Shown here piece by piece: positions 26,924-36,582 of a stretch of 64,000 bases of DNA. This DNA comes from an uncultured Bacteriovoracaceae bacterium (GTDB lineage: Bacteria > Bdellovibrionota > Bacteriovoracia > Bacteriovoracales > Bacteriovoracaceae): positions 62,001 to 126,000 of the forward strand of contig CATLOT010000003.1 of assembly GCA_950054155.1 (NCBI GenBank). The letters are read 5' to 3'. The notes under the pieces are model-generated. The model had not been told where the DNA came from, searched no databases, and saw only the letters and a list, made by a program, of their open reading frames with translations. How positions within the stretch are numbered: the stretch's first letter is position 1; every line of letters starts with the position of its first letter. A program made the position numbers and the translations under genes.

Positions 26924-27397
26924 ATGAAAATAGAAGACTATCTCTACCACCGCGCCCCTTACCTTCTCATCGAAAAGGTTGAGTCGATAAGTCACAAGCA
27001 AATTACAACCTCCAAAGAATTAAGAGAGGATGAGTTCTATTTTAAAGGTCACTTTCCAAGTGCTCCCGTCCTTCCGGGCGCTCTCATGCAGGAAATGACC
27101 ACCCAAACTGCAGGCATCCTTATCGCAAAAGAATATAATCCTCTCGGTAAGGATTACGATACGAATAATTTTGACCCCAAAAGACCTGCCCTTGGAGTAC
27201 TCAGTCGAGTAAAAGATGCTCGCTATAAATCATTTGCGAGACCTGGAGACCTCCTTCATATTCAAGTTGATCTCATTGAAAGTCTTGATAACTATTTTGA
27301 GTTCAAAGCAAAGATCCTCTGTGGCGACAAACTCATTATGAGCAATCACTTTATCCTGAGTAATATCCTTTCCCAGGAACTTATCGCCAGCTCCTAG
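26924..27397 (+). CDS. FabZ-like hot-dog fold dehydratase
   Basis: The 157-residue protein matches 3-hydroxyacyl-ACP dehydratases: [12 protein letters not shown] at the start, [13 protein letters not shown] with catalytic His43, and [13 protein letters not shown] with Glu57. FabZ of fatty-acid synthesis has the same layout and length. An insertion around 70-88 ([16 protein letters not shown]) is longer than usual, so it may be a paralogue acting in another pathway rather than the housekeeping FabZ. No other fatty-acid gene is nearby. The 3' end overlaps the convergent photolyase gene. Confidence 0.8.
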   Translation: MKIEDYLYHRAPYLLIEKVESISHKQITTSKELREDEFYFKGHFPSAPVLPGALMQEMTTQTAGILIAKEYNPLGKDYDTNNFDPKRPALGVLSRVKDARYKSFARPGDLLHIQVDLIESLDNYFEFKAKILCGDKLIMSNHFILSNILSQELIASS

Positions 27398-28826
27398 GAC
27401 TTGTGTGACGAGATAGAATTTTCTTAGAGTGCAATTTAGTTCTCCTATCCTTCTTTGTCTTCCAAAGGGTATCCTTCGCCAATTTTGCTGATTTCTCATG
27501 ACAGATAATTCTCTTGGGATAGTCTTTTCCTACTTTGAAGTCATACATAACTTCTTCCATTGCTGTACACTCCCATGGCCTATGGCCAAGGTGAAGCGGG
27601 AGTTTTCTTAATTCCGGAACCCATTCTTTAATAAATTCTCCTTGGGGATCTTTATCCAGTGATTGCTTAACTGGATTATAGACACGAATCGTGTGAATAC
27701 CCGTCGTTCCCGCCTGCATCTGAAATTGAGGATAATGGATACCTGGTTCATAATCTAAGAACATACGGGCGAGATACCTCGCCCCTTCCCGCCAAGGTTG
27801 CCAGAGAAGATGAGTGAAGAAGCTGACAACCATTGCCCTCATGCGAAAATTAAGATAGCCGGTCTCCTTAACACACCTCATGCTTGCATCGACGAGCGGA
27901 TAACCCGTCCGTCCCTCTTTCCAAGCTTTGATAAAACGCTTATTTTTCTTGGTTCTCAGTTCATTATAGAGTGGGTTTTGATTTTCAGTTTCAAGCTCAA
28001 TTTCCATCTCAAACTTTTGAACAAAGTGACAATGCCACTTAGTCCTCGTCTGAAACTGGTTAAGGTTTTTCTTATCCCTTAACTTGGGCCTGAGTTCATC
28101 AAGGTGCTGATAAATCTGTCTAATGGTAATATTTCCCCAAGCAATATGAGCTGATAGACGAGAGCAATGATAACGAGATTCATGAGGACTAGAAATTGAT
28201 TTAAAGTAGTGAGGGAGAAGCTCGCGCGTAAAATGTCTTAAACGCTCCTGAGCAAAGCTCTCGCCTCCATGCTGAAAACTGGCATCATCCTCAGTTACCA
28301 TGGATGGATATTCTCGATACAAAGGCTCAATAAAGGACGCCTCTTCAAAATGGGCATTATGAACTTCAGCTTTCATTACCTTTATCCAATGAGCATCCCA
28401 GCCATTTCTATTCTTTAGTCCTCTTACCACCGCATTGCTAGGATATTCATGCCATTCTATTCCCTTGTCCTTAAGATACCTCTTTACTTCTCTGTCACGT
28501 TCATAGGTTAACTCAACCCCTGTTTCTTCATGAGAGAAAACGGCTTGGATATCAAATTGATCCTGAATTCTATTGAGAGTGGGCACGACTTCAGTATTGG
28601 CAATTGTGATGAAAGGGACCCTTCGTTGAGCCTCCATATCTTCAAGACTTTGCCTTACAAAACGCCAGTGCCTGATATCAAAGTCATAATGAAAAGAGAG
28701 AGACGGCTCAAAGCAGTAAAGGGTAATTATCTTATATCCACTTTGAATGGCCTCCCTAAAGGCTTTGTGATCAGATAAACGTAAATCTCTTTTCAGCCAC
28801 ACTATACAGGCTTTTTCTTTTGGCAT
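27381..28826 (-). CDS. Cryptochrome/photolyase family flavoprotein
   Basis: The 481-residue protein begins [17 protein letters not shown], the photolyase antenna-binding Rossmann domain. The C-terminal FAD domain shows the block [46 protein letters not shown] and [14 protein letters not shown], the signature of a bacterial photolyase group related to class I and to iron-free cryptochromes. It should bind FAD and repair pyrimidine dimers or sense blue light. A basic tail follows. Convergent with the FabZ-like gene and divergent from a small membrane-protein gene that leads to a second photolyase. Confidence 0.87.
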   Translation of the reverse strand: MPKEKACIVWLKRDLRLSDHKAFREAIQSGYKIITLYCFEPSLSFHYDFDIRHWRFVRQSLEDMEAQRRVPFITIANTEVVPTLNRIQDQFDIQAVFSHEETGVELTYERDREVKRYLKDKGIEWHEYPSNAVVRGLKNRNGWDAHWIKVMKAEVHNAHFEEASFIEPLYREYPSMVTEDDASFQHGGESFAQERLRHFTRELLPHYFKSISSPHESRYHCSRLSAHIAWGNITIRQIYQHLDELRPKLRDKKNLNQFQTRTKWHCHFVQKFEMEIELETENQNPLYNELRTKKNKRFIKAWKEGRTGYPLVDASMRCVKETGYLNFRMRAMVVSFFTHLLWQPWREGARYLARMFLDYEPGIHYPQFQMQAGTTGIHTIRVYNPVKQSLDKDPQGEFIKEWVPELRKLPLHLGHRPWECTAMEEVMYDFKVGKDYPKRIICHEKSAKLAKDTLWKTKKDRRTKLHSKKILSRHTSPRSWR

Positions 28827-28929
28827 TTTGCCATTAAACCATAGTTTCTTCAGGAATTAAGAGGTGTAAACATAGACTTTTGTTAACCCTATCTAGATTG
28901 CCTCTTTGGATCTGTGTTTTAATTTCTCC

Positions 28930-29349
28930 ATGATAAAAGCACAATTCCCCCACCTATTACTCCTCTTTTCAACCATTTCCATGACAGGTATTATCTGGCA
29001 TGTGCAGCTCGTCACCTATCCTCTCTTTAAGGAGCTTCATGGCAACGGCCTCGTGGAATTTCATGCTTCTTACACAGGTAAAATGACTTTTCTCGTTCTT
29101 CCTTTAATGGGCTGTGAGTTATTGGCGAGTCTTTACTTTACTTATCTTAAAAGCGATTGGGTGAACATCACATTGCTCCTTTCTGTCGTTCTTCTGTGGA
29201 TGATAACCCTTTTTATCTCAGTTCCCCTGCACTCTAAAATAGCCAAAGGAGAAGAAGAGGCCATAAATCCCTTGATAAAATCAAATTGGTTAAGAACAAC
29301 AATTTGGACCCTAAGGTCTTTCTCTCTCCTCAAGATAATTTATCTCTAA
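28930..29349 (+). CDS. Small multi-spanning membrane protein beside photolyases
   Basis: The 139-residue protein (ATG at 28930; a TTG at 28906 is the alternative) has four hydrophobic segments. Motifs IIWHVQLVTYPLF in the first part and LRTTIWTLRSFSLL near the end give it the look of a small integral membrane family often seen beside flavoprotein or photolyase genes, but I cannot name it. It starts the gene pair that continues with the DASH-type cryptochrome 23 bases later, so it is probably cotranscribed with it. Confidence 0.6.
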   Translation: MIKAQFPHLLLLFSTISMTGIIWHVQLVTYPLFKELHGNGLVEFHASYTGKMTFLVLPLMGCELLASLYFTYLKSDWVNITLLLSVVLLWMITLFISVPLHSKIAKGEEEAINPLIKSNWLRTTIWTLRSFSLLKIIYL

Positions 29350-29372
29350 ATCCATGAGGAGCCGAAGCTAGA

Positions 29373-30569
29373 ATGAGAGGTCTCTATTACTTTACCATTG
29401 ATCAAAGATTTGAGGATAACCCTCTCCTTCAAAAAGCAGTGGAAGAATGCGAAGAAATTTGTTTTTGTGCAAAAGCCCCATCTTCCCAATGGGGCTATTT
29501 TCGTCAAAGATTTACTTGGGAATCTCTCGAGTACCTTAAAAGAACTCTTGAAAACAACAATAACACATTGTTGATTTTAGAAAATCCACTCAAAGAGATC
29601 TCCTTGGCATCATTTGATCGCGTTTATATTTGTAAGATGGAAACGGCTTACGAGAAGGAAGAATATTCACTGGTACCAAATGAGTTGTTAGTCACGATGA
29701 GGACAGATCGCCTCTCGGACTCCCCACCAACTCCCCTCCCCTCCACATTTACGCCCTTTAGGAAAATAGTAGAGACCTCTTATACACCATCCCCTTTTAC
29801 GCCCTCTCCTCTTCAATTGGGAAAAGCTTGTTCACTAAAAATAAAAACATGTGAAAGTCCATCGCTATCTCCCTTTCATCCCTCTAGTTCCTACCCCTTT
29901 AAAGGAGGTGAACACCAAGCTAAACAAAGGCTTTCCCACTACCTATACAGAGATCAACTGATAGAGCATTACAAGGAAACAAGAAATGGTCTTACGGGAG
30001 CGGACTTTTCAAGTAAATTGAGTGCCTACCTAGCCCTCGGGAATCTTAGTCCACAAGCTGTCTATAGAGAGATTAACAATTTTGAACAAACCGTCCTCGC
30101 CAATGAAAGTACCTACTGGCTGAAGTTTGAGCTTTGGTGGAGGGAATACTTTAGATGGGTTCATGATCAATACCCTCATCTCTTCTTCCTCAACTCGGGA
30201 ATTAAAAATCCAGCCAAACAAAAGGCTCAAATCCCTAATCAAGAATTATTTTCTCAGTGGCAAGAAGGAAAAACACCTCACCCCTTTGTTAATGCCTTCC
30301 TAAGAGAGTTTTTAGCGACAGGCTATATGAGCAACAGAGGTCGCCAAATTACTGCCTCTTACCTCGTTAATGACTTACAGCTCCCCTGGAAGTGGGGAGC
30401 CCAGTACTTTGAAGATAATCTCGTCGATTACGATGTCTACTCCAATTGGGGGAATTGGCTCTATATCGCTGGAGTCGGAAATGACCCTCGTCCAAACCGC
30501 TACTTTAATCCAGACAAGCAACAAGAGAGATATGATCCCAATGGGGCTTTTAGGAAAATTTGGTTATAG
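29373..30569 (+). CDS. Cryptochrome-DASH-like photolyase
   Basis: The FAD domain carries DASH hallmarks: PFKGGEHQAKQRL, HYKETRNGLTGADFSSKLS, LALGNLSPQAVYREI, FELWWREYFRW, MSNRGRQITASYL and VDYDVYSNWGNWLYIAGVGND. Such proteins bind FAD and often methenyltetrahydrofolate and repair single-stranded DNA photolesions. The antenna domain (about 1-130) is divergent and short. The protein stops at FRKIWL, about 20 residues before the usual LPEL tail, which may be a natural truncation. It lies between the small membrane protein and an EamA transporter in the same direction. Confidence 0.85.
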   Translation: MRGLYYFTIDQRFEDNPLLQKAVEECEEICFCAKAPSSQWGYFRQRFTWESLEYLKRTLENNNNTLLILENPLKEISLASFDRVYICKMETAYEKEEYSLVPNELLVTMRTDRLSDSPPTPLPSTFTPFRKIVETSYTPSPFTPSPLQLGKACSLKIKTCESPSLSPFHPSSSYPFKGGEHQAKQRLSHYLYRDQLIEHYKETRNGLTGADFSSKLSAYLALGNLSPQAVYREINNFEQTVLANESTYWLKFELWWREYFRWVHDQYPHLFFLNSGIKNPAKQKAQIPNQELFSQWQEGKTPHPFVNAFLREFLATGYMSNRGRQITASYLVNDLQLPWKWGAQYFEDNLVDYDVYSNWGNWLYIAGVGNDPRPNRYFNPDKQQERYDPNGAFRKIWL

Positions 30570-30602
30570 TCAAAACCATCGAGATTGCTTAATCTTGACT
30601 TA

Positions 30603-31472
30603 ATGCTTCTCTACGCACTCTTATCAAACTTTTTCTTTGCCCTTGGCAGCCAGTTCTTTACTCACTTCTCTAAGAAGGTTGGCTCCATTTGGATGAATTG
30701 GTTTAAAGCATCGATCGCCCAAATATTCTTCATCCTATGGCTCCTTTTCAATGGTGGAATCCCCTATTTAACCCTAGAGATCTCTGTCTTTCTCTTAACA
30801 AGCGGCGCCCTTGGTTTAGGTCTTGGAGATATTTTTCTGCTTGCTGCCTTTAAGCAAATTGGACCGGGAAGAACTCTAATGCTCTTCGCCTTTCAACCTC
30901 TTCTCATGGGTTTTGGTGGTCATCTTTTCTTTGGTCAAGGGATGGAAACTCATAGACTCTGGGCGATCATTTTCTTTATTCTTTGTGTCCTTATTATTTC
31001 ACTCGAAAACTTCAAAAGTAATAAGCATTGGGGAGTAAAGGGAATATCCCTTGCCTTTGCAGGAATGGTTCTCGACGTCATAGGGGTTATGATTACTCGC
31101 TATAGTTATGAGGCGAGTCCTGAACTTGAAGCCTATACTGTTAATGTTTATCGTACTTTCGGCGCTCTTGCTTTCTTCTGGCTCCTCAGTTTCTTTAAGA
31201 AGGATCTTTCACTCTTTAAGCCATTAAAACGCTTCACCAGGAATGAAATTATATGGGTAAGCGTTGGAAGCATTTTTGGCACCTTTCTTTCGCTTACCTT
31301 TTACCTCATGGCCATTCAAAAAGCACATCTTGGAAGCCTTAGTGGCGTTGCCATTACTGCGACACTCTTCTCTGCTCTCTTTGAGTGCCTTTGGGAAAAG
31401 AAAAGACCATCAAGATATTTACTCACAGCCTTCTTAAGTTTCTTAATAGGCATGAAAATTCTGGTTTTGTAG
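30603..31472 (+). CDS. EamA/DMT-family transporter
   Basis: The 289-residue protein has about ten hydrophobic helices in two halves of the drug/metabolite transporter superfamily, including GALGLGLGDIFLLAAF in the first half and GTFLSLTFYLMAIQKA in the second, with the typical small-residue-rich helix ends. The start is placed at ATG 30603; the frame is open from a TTG at 30585 and no good ribosome-binding site was seen. Probable function is export of a metabolite or amino acid. It precedes a HAD phosphatase by 15 bases. Confidence 0.8.
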   Translation: MLLYALLSNFFFALGSQFFTHFSKKVGSIWMNWFKASIAQIFFILWLLFNGGIPYLTLEISVFLLTSGALGLGLGDIFLLAAFKQIGPGRTLMLFAFQPLLMGFGGHLFFGQGMETHRLWAIIFFILCVLIISLENFKSNKHWGVKGISLAFAGMVLDVIGVMITRYSYEASPELEAYTVNVYRTFGALAFFWLLSFFKKDLSLFKPLKRFTRNEIIWVSVGSIFGTFLSLTFYLMAIQKAHLGSLSGVAITATLFSALFECLWEKKRPSRYLLTAFLSFLIGMKILVL

Positions 31473-31487
31473 CCAAAGGAAGAAGAT

Positions 31488-32126
31488 ATGAGAGACCTAA
31501 AAGCTTTTATTTTTGATATGGATGGCACCTTGGTGGACAGTAAACTTGATTTTGATGCCATGAGAGAGGAACTTAAGTTTCCAAAAGGAGCCCCCCTTTT
31601 AGAGCATATTGAATTGCTTGGAGATAGTATTACTGATGAAGAAAGAGCGAGCTACTTCTCAATCATTAACAAGCATGAACTCAGAGGCGCAAGAGAAAGT
31701 GAACTCATGCCAGGCTGTGTAGAGTTTCTTCAATTCCTTAAAAGAAATAATATTAAAACTGCTGTATTAACCCGAAATAGTTTGGATGTGACTCAAAAAA
31801 CATTCAAGAAATGGAATCTAACTTTTGATTTAATACTGACAAGAGACTGCGTTATCAAACCCAAGCCTGATCCAGAAGGTCTCATCACAATATGCAAGAC
31901 ATTAGAAATACACAATGAAGAGGCCGTCTATATAGGAGACTTTCTGTTTGATCTTCAGACAGCCCACAATGCTCAAATGAAGGCGATCCTTTATTCACAG
32001 GAACCCAATAACGAGCTTGAGGCCCATGCGGATCTTGTTGTCAGTTCCTATCCTACCTTAGTGGAGAACTTTAATCTGAACTTTCTTAGTCCTCTAGGTT
32101 TTAAATCCTTAAGTATTATAGCTTAA
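31488..32126 (+). CDS. HAD-superfamily phosphatase, phosphoglycolate-phosphatase type
   Basis: The 212-residue protein has FIFDMDGTLVDS (nucleophile Asp10 and Asp12), TAVLTRNS as motif II, KPKPDPEG with the motif III Lys, and YIGDFLFDL as motif IV, in the order of beta-phosphoglucomutase-like HAD hydrolases (Gph/PGMB). Length matches. It should be a cytoplasmic phosphatase for a small phosphate ester. Its 3' end overlaps the convergent small gene by 18 bases. AAGGAAGA precedes the ATG as ribosome-binding site. Confidence 0.87.
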   Translation: MRDLKAFIFDMDGTLVDSKLDFDAMREELKFPKGAPLLEHIELLGDSITDEERASYFSIINKHELRGARESELMPGCVEFLQFLKRNNIKTAVLTRNSLDVTQKTFKKWNLTFDLILTRDCVIKPKPDPEGLITICKTLEIHNEEAVYIGDFLFDLQTAHNAQMKAILYSQEPNNELEAHADLVVSSYPTLVENFNLNFLSPLGFKSLSIIA

Positions 32127-32363
32127 AATGATCTGAATATCGTGAGCAGAAAGAGAGTCTACTAGTTCATGCTCTTCACTATTAAGCTCTTTACTCTCTT
32201 TGATAAAGTCGGCCAGGCGAAAGGCTATATCCATCGTGGAGCTATAATAGATGTCGCTCTGTCGTTTTTGAAGGTCTGATAGTAAACGATCTAAAATCTT
32301 TTTTTGTGCTATAACCTTCTGATCGTGAGGACCAGAGTTCTCTTTAATGAGGTTATCTTTCAT
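32109..32363 (-). CDS. Small cytoplasmic protein of unknown function
   Basis: The 84-residue protein is charged and helical, without a signal peptide or motif. It follows the DASS transporter gene by 12 bases and so is probably in its operon, and overlaps the HAD gene convergently. No family recognised. Confidence 0.5.
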   Translation of the reverse strand: MKDNLIKENSGPHDQKVIAQKKILDRLLSDLQKRQSDIYYSSTMDIAFRLADFIKESKELNSEEHELVDSLSAHDIQIILSYNT

Positions 32364-32375
32364 CGCCTAGACTCC

Positions 32376-33899
32376 TTAAAAAAGGTTAAGAACTACAATA
32401 TAGGCACTTATAATGGCAAAGGCCAAAAAATTAAGCCGCCACCCAAATTGTATCATAGACATTTTTTTTACTCGATGAGAACCATAGACAATGACATTAG
32501 GTGGGGTTGCCACGGGTAGCATAAAAGCCGAATTACAGGCGATGGCCATTGCAAAAGTAGTGACCGTTGTATCAAGGGATGTTTTGGCAGCAAAGGCTAT
32601 CATAATCGGAATAATGATATTGGCCGAGGCCGTGTTTGAAGCGACCTCCGTAAAGAAAATAGTCACTAAGATAAAGAGAAGAAGAATAACGACGGGACTT
32701 AAAAATGTACCTAATGAACTTAATTGGCCTGCAAAGACTTCGGCCAATCCAGTTTTAAAAAGTATCGCTCCTAGAGAAAGACCAGAACCAAAAAGCAGGA
32801 GCGAACCCCAATCAATTCCGGATATATCATCGCTAGAGAGGATTTTCTCTGCCCTGTTAAGAGGAAAAAGAAAAAGGAGAGAACTAAAAAGAACCCCTAT
32901 CATTGCCGTAGACAAGTTTTTCTTTAAAAAGAGAGAAAAGGAACTCCCCTGCTCACTAAAGAGGCCTAAAATACTAGGGAGAATCCAAATCAGGATTGTG
33001 ATACCAAAGAGCCAGAGAACATTTCTTTGCTTAGTGTTTAGATCTCTCACCTCTTCCATATGCCCTTTTAGGCTTTCATTCTTTGTCGTCTCGGGTAAAT
33101 CAGAAATACATCTGCGATAGACAACATAAAAGAGAAAGAGCGATAAAGGTGTCGCCATCAATATCCATTTGAGAAAACTAATTTCATAGCCTTGGAGATT
33201 GCGAAGAAAACCGATGGCAACAAGATTTGGGGGGGAGCCAATTGGCGTTACATTTCCCCCGATAGTTGCACTATAAGCTAAACCTAAAAGAAGTTTCTCG
33301 TTAAAGGCTTCACTCTCTATCCCAAAATTTTGCTTTAGGTTTTTAATAACCCCAAATGAGAGTGGCAATAGCATTGCCACTGAAGCTGTATTTGAAATCC
33401 ACATCGAACAGAAAAATGCCAGAAAGAAGAAAGCAAGTACAATCAGCTTTGGATCTCTCTTGACCCTTTTATGGCCCATCACCACATGAGCTAGGTATTC
33501 ATCAAGCCCTGTATGCTCAAGGGCTTTGGCAAAGAGAAATCCACTTAAAAAGAGAAATATAATGGGATCAGCGAAAGGGGCGAGGGCCTCTTTAGGTGAT
33601 ACCAGACCAAAGAGGGTGCTCAAAGAAACACCAAGTATTCCCGAAATAAAGAGCGGCACCTCTGTAAAAATCCAAAGCCATACCACTAATAAGAATATTG
33701 CCAAAAACTGTTGTGCTTGACTCTCTAAAGAAGTGGGTATGAGAAGTGTCCCCAAGAAAATCAAGGGTCCAAGTAAAAAGTGATACTTTCTTAATGAGCT
33801 CAACAATTGCTTCTCCTGAGTTCTAAGACCACGGCTATCATGACTTTTTCTCATTTCTCTATCAAATAATAATCCCTGAAATATAGCATAGTTATCCAT
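32376..33899 (-). CDS. DASS/SLC13-type anion or dicarboxylate sodium symporter
   Basis: The 507-residue membrane protein has about eleven hydrophobic helices and the SLC13/CitT family signatures: the hairpin motif NTASVAMLLPLSF and its counterpart NTASANIIIPIMIAF, with SATIGGNVTPIGSPPNL and the similar AFMLPVATPPNVIVYGS, which form the substrate and sodium site. Substrates in the family include succinate, citrate, sulfate and related anions. The start at 33899 gives a long cytoplasmic leader; a later ATG near residue 16 is possible. GAAGTATTTACTTC sits just upstream and could be an operator. Confidence 0.87.
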   Translation of the reverse strand: MDNYAIFQGLLFDREMRKSHDSRGLRTQEKQLLSSLRKYHFLLGPLIFLGTLLIPTSLESQAQQFLAIFLLVVWLWIFTEVPLFISGILGVSLSTLFGLVSPKEALAPFADPIIFLFLSGFLFAKALEHTGLDEYLAHVVMGHKRVKRDPKLIVLAFFFLAFFCSMWISNTASVAMLLPLSFGVIKNLKQNFGIESEAFNEKLLLGLAYSATIGGNVTPIGSPPNLVAIGFLRNLQGYEISFLKWILMATPLSLFLFYVVYRRCISDLPETTKNESLKGHMEEVRDLNTKQRNVLWLFGITILIWILPSILGLFSEQGSSFSLFLKKNLSTAMIGVLFSSLLFLFPLNRAEKILSSDDISGIDWGSLLLFGSGLSLGAILFKTGLAEVFAGQLSSLGTFLSPVVILLLFILVTIFFTEVASNTASANIIIPIMIAFAAKTSLDTTVTTFAMAIACNSAFMLPVATPPNVIVYGSHRVKKMSMIQFGWRLNFLAFAIISAYIVVLNLF

Positions 33900-33964
33900 A
33901 GGAAGTATTTACTTCTTAAGGCTGCACAAGGTTCTGGTGTAATATAGTCTTAAGGAGACTTCAA

Positions 33965-34513
33965 ATGCTAAAGGTCATTATTCTATTTCTGGCGCTCACC
34001 CAATCCGTTCAGGCCAAGAATCAAGTTCTCTGCTGGATATTCAAAATGCAGGGTTGTCCTGGGGTTGAGGCCAAGCAAGGAAGAGCGATCAATATGTTCA
34101 ATAGTGGCCGTGGAGGAGTTGGCGCTATTGGCGGAAAAACGGACCGGGTTGAAAAAAGGTGGATATTAAATATTCCAGACTACAAGATACGGAGGATCAA
34201 ACGCTTCTTTGGTCTAGGTGGTAATCGAATAAATGTCTCTTTTAGTGACAATAGTTGCCAGCAAAGTAGCGACACCCTTCCCGGACTTGAAACAACGCTC
34301 CTTCAATCAGACTTTAAGACCTGTTTTAAAGCCTTAGAGCGTGAGGTGGATAATTATCCCAATGGAATTGACCTTGATATTATCCAATGCCAACACTACT
34401 TCTGCGAAGAAAGCTTTCTTAGTCGATTCGAAGAATTTTTAAAGACTAAAGATATCAAAACACCGAGCACCGAAAAATTCCTGCGCTGCCCAAGCCCTAC
34501 AGTTGAAGTCTAG
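33965..34513 (+). CDS. Small secreted Cys-containing protein of unknown function
   Basis: The 182-residue protein has a signal peptide ending after SVQA, then six Cys (CWIF, GCPG, SCQQ, TCFK, QCQHYFC) that could form three disulphides. An AAGGAGACTTC ribosome-binding site precedes the ATG. A Gly-rich segment (GRGGVGAIGGK) follows the first Cys pair. No family recognised. It is convergent with the cysteine-peptidase-like gene, with a small inverted repeat between them. Confidence 0.65.
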   Translation: MLKVIILFLALTQSVQAKNQVLCWIFKMQGCPGVEAKQGRAINMFNSGRGGVGAIGGKTDRVEKRWILNIPDYKIRRIKRFFGLGGNRINVSFSDNSCQQSSDTLPGLETTLLQSDFKTCFKALEREVDNYPNGIDLDIIQCQHYFCEESFLSRFEEFLKTKDIKTPSTEKFLRCPSPTVEV

Positions 34514-34558
34514 CCCTTAGCTGGAAAAGAAATTTACTCAAGAGCATATTTTGGTGAT

Positions 34559-34584
34559 GGTCAATCGAAGAGCTTAGATTGACC
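34559..34584. repeat. Inverted repeat between convergent genes
   Basis: GGTCAATC and GATTGACC form an eight-base perfect stem with a ten-base loop, overlapping the stop of the minus-strand gene. It lacks a run of T on either side, so it is not a clear rho-independent terminator. It may still stop or protect transcripts. Confidence 0.4.
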
Positions 34585-35266
34585 TCTTTAAAAATAGGAG
34601 TTGCTTTTGATATGAAATCACTCTACCAGAGAGCATAGGATTACGAGGTTCTAATGAGACCCTCCTTTCATAATCTAAGATTAGTTCTGTTAATTCAATA
34701 ACCACTTCTTCGAGAATTCCCTCTCCCTCAAGGAGCGATTTAAAACCGGACTCAATTTTGTCTTCTAAAGAAGACAAGATCTCTCCGTGATAAGAAACAC
34801 CTTTTTGGCAACGATAGAACGCCAATTTATTGTAACAGGAACGGTCTCCTCTACCGTAACGACGACACTCAGGGGAAGCTTCAAAAGTAAAAATAGTGTG
34901 AGAAATATCACGGATATGAATAGGTGTTTGACCAAGGTAATCGACACCCGTTTTCTCTAAAACAAAATCATTGCCTAAGTACATAAAGGCATGAATGAAA
35001 TCTTGGCCATTATGGAAGGTACCAATATCTCCCGCTATTGGGCTCTCGACTCTTTGACAACTCGCCATCACAAAAGAGGAGAACTCTTCAAGATCAACGC
35101 CACGGATTGTTCTCACGTTGTCATTCGCAAACATGGCTACACCAAAACAATTTGGTCCTGGGTAATTGAAGACTTTTCCCTCTAAATCTCTAAACTCAGT
35201 ATTAGAGAAGCTTATTTTACTGACTAAGGTTAATATAAAGAGAAAGAGGAAGTGTTTCTTATGCAT
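34574..35266 (-). CDS. Secreted NlpC/P60- or CHAP-like cysteine-hydrolase candidate
   Basis: The frame is open from 35320, but the ATG at 35266 begins a signal peptide (KHFLFLFILTLVSK), giving 230 residues. PGPNCFGVAMF (Cys40) and QDFIHAFMYLGNDFVLEKT (His92) have the Cys-then-His spacing and strand pattern of papain-fold cell-wall hydrolases, with AGDIGTFH between them as in the GDlvff block of NlpC/P60. It should act in the periplasm on peptidoglycan or protein. The family assignment is by motif only. Confidence 0.6.
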   Translation of the reverse strand: MHKKHFLFLFILTLVSKISFSNTEFRDLEGKVFNYPGPNCFGVAMFANDNVRTIRGVDLEEFSSFVMASCQRVESPIAGDIGTFHNGQDFIHAFMYLGNDFVLEKTGVDYLGQTPIHIRDISHTIFTFEASPECRRYGRGDRSCYNKLAFYRCQKGVSYHGEILSSLEDKIESGFKSLLEGEGILEEVVIELTELILDYERRVSLEPRNPMLSGRVISYQKQLLFLKRSI

Positions 35267-35455
35267 AGGGCACTTTATCAGGCAAAGGCGTCCGTTGGGC
35301 AAAGTAAGTAAAATAGACAAGGTTAATCAAAAAAAATAAAGAACACTATTAATAGGGATTATCATAAGTCTCTATAATCATAGACAAAAGACTATATCTT
35401 CTTCTAACACTTGTCCCCTCCACTCCCTCCCCTTAAGCTCTAGGAAGGAGGTCAT

Positions 35456-36391
35456 ATGGGACATTTAAGACAAGGTGAGTGGCATAACGACGAAGTCGCA
35501 ACCAATGATGATAAGGGCCAGTTTAAGCGCGAAGAGAGTACCTTTAGAGAGATCATTAGCGAAGAGCACACAGAATTCAAGCCTGAAAAAGACAGGTATC
35601 ACCTCTACGTTAGCTATGCCTGCCCTTGGGCCCATAGGACTTTAATTGCAAGACAACTTAAAAACCTAGAAGATCACATTAGTGTTAGTGTTGTTCATCC
35701 CGAAATGTTAGAGGAAAGTTGGACTTTTAGAACAGACTTTGAAGGCACGACGGGAGATCAAGTCCTAAAAAAAGACAAACTCTATGAAGTTTATCTCCAT
35801 CACAATCCTGAAATCACAACGAAGGTTACGGTCCCCATACTCTTCGACAAGAAAACTCAAAAGATCGTCAATAATGAGTCGAGTGAAATCCTTAGGATTT
35901 TTAATTCCTCCTTTGAAAAGATCTCCTCAAGCGATATAAACCTCTATCCAAAGGAGTATCAAAGTAGCATTGATGAGTTTAATGAGATGATTTATGAACC
36001 TGTCAACAATGGGGTTTATAAGGTTGGATTTGCAACAACTCAAGAAGCCTATGAGAAAGCCTTTCACTCCCTCTTCAACACTCTTGATAAACTAGATGAT
36101 CATTTAAAGGAGACAAACTTCTTAGTCTCTGACTCCTTAACAGAGGCGGACATTCGTCTACTCACGACCCTTTTACGCTTTGACGCCGTCTACTACACTC
36201 ATTTTAAGTGTAACAAAAAGAAAATATCCGAATATAAGAACCTCTTTCGCTATCTTAAATTTCATTATCAAAGAAAAGAGATCTCAAGTACGACAAACTT
36301 GGAGCACATCAAAAGGCATTACTTCTATAGTCATGATTTTATAAACCCCAATAGAATTGTCCCCCTCGGACCTATGAACCCCTTCATCTAA
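35456..36391 (+). CDS. Glutathionyl-hydroquinone reductase (Xi-class GST)
   Basis: The 311-residue protein carries the diagnostic motif YVSYACPWAHRTLIAR with the active-site Cys56, the typical N-terminal arrangement of glutathionyl-hydroquinone reductases such as YqjG and PcpF. VKVTVPILFD-like and NNESSEILRIFN motifs mark the glutathione site. These enzymes reduce S-glutathionyl-hydroquinones with glutathione. A strong AGGAGGT lies five bases before the ATG. It is followed after two bases by a small CPXCG-type protein. Length and order agree with the family. Confidence 0.9.
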   Translation: MGHLRQGEWHNDEVATNDDKGQFKREESTFREIISEEHTEFKPEKDRYHLYVSYACPWAHRTLIARQLKNLEDHISVSVVHPEMLEESWTFRTDFEGTTGDQVLKKDKLYEVYLHHNPEITTKVTVPILFDKKTQKIVNNESSEILRIFNSSFEKISSSDINLYPKEYQSSIDEFNEMIYEPVNNGVYKVGFATTQEAYEKAFHSLFNTLDKLDDHLKETNFLVSDSLTEADIRLLTTLLRFDAVYYTHFKCNKKKISEYKNLFRYLKFHYQRKEISSTTNLEHIKRHYFYSHDFINPNRIVPLGPMNPFI

Positions 36392-36393
36392 AA

Positions 36394-36582
36394 ATGTTTG
36401 GGGAAATCGAACATTCCTTTTTTTGTCCTTATTGCAATAGCCCCATATCCATGGTTTTAGAGACGCTATATGGAAAACAAACTTATATTGAAGACTGCGA
36501 AGTTTGTTGTAGTCCAATAGAGATCGACTACAAGTTTGACGAAGAATTCAATCTTATCTTCTTTGAATCAAGAAAGGCCTAA
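36394..36582 (+). CDS. CPXCG-motif cysteine-rich zinc-ribbon protein
   Basis: The 62-residue protein has FFCPYCNSPI and EDCEVCCSPI, two Cys-x2-Cys pairs of a zinc ribbon (the Cys-rich CPXCG family). Function unknown; family members are small and conserved in proteobacteria. It starts two bases after the glutathionyl-hydroquinone reductase gene, so the two are probably one operon. It overlaps the convergent response-regulator gene by 15 bases. Confidence 0.8.
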   Translation: MFGEIEHSFFCPYCNSPISMVLETLYGKQTYIEDCEVCCSPIEIDYKFDEEFNLIFFESRKA

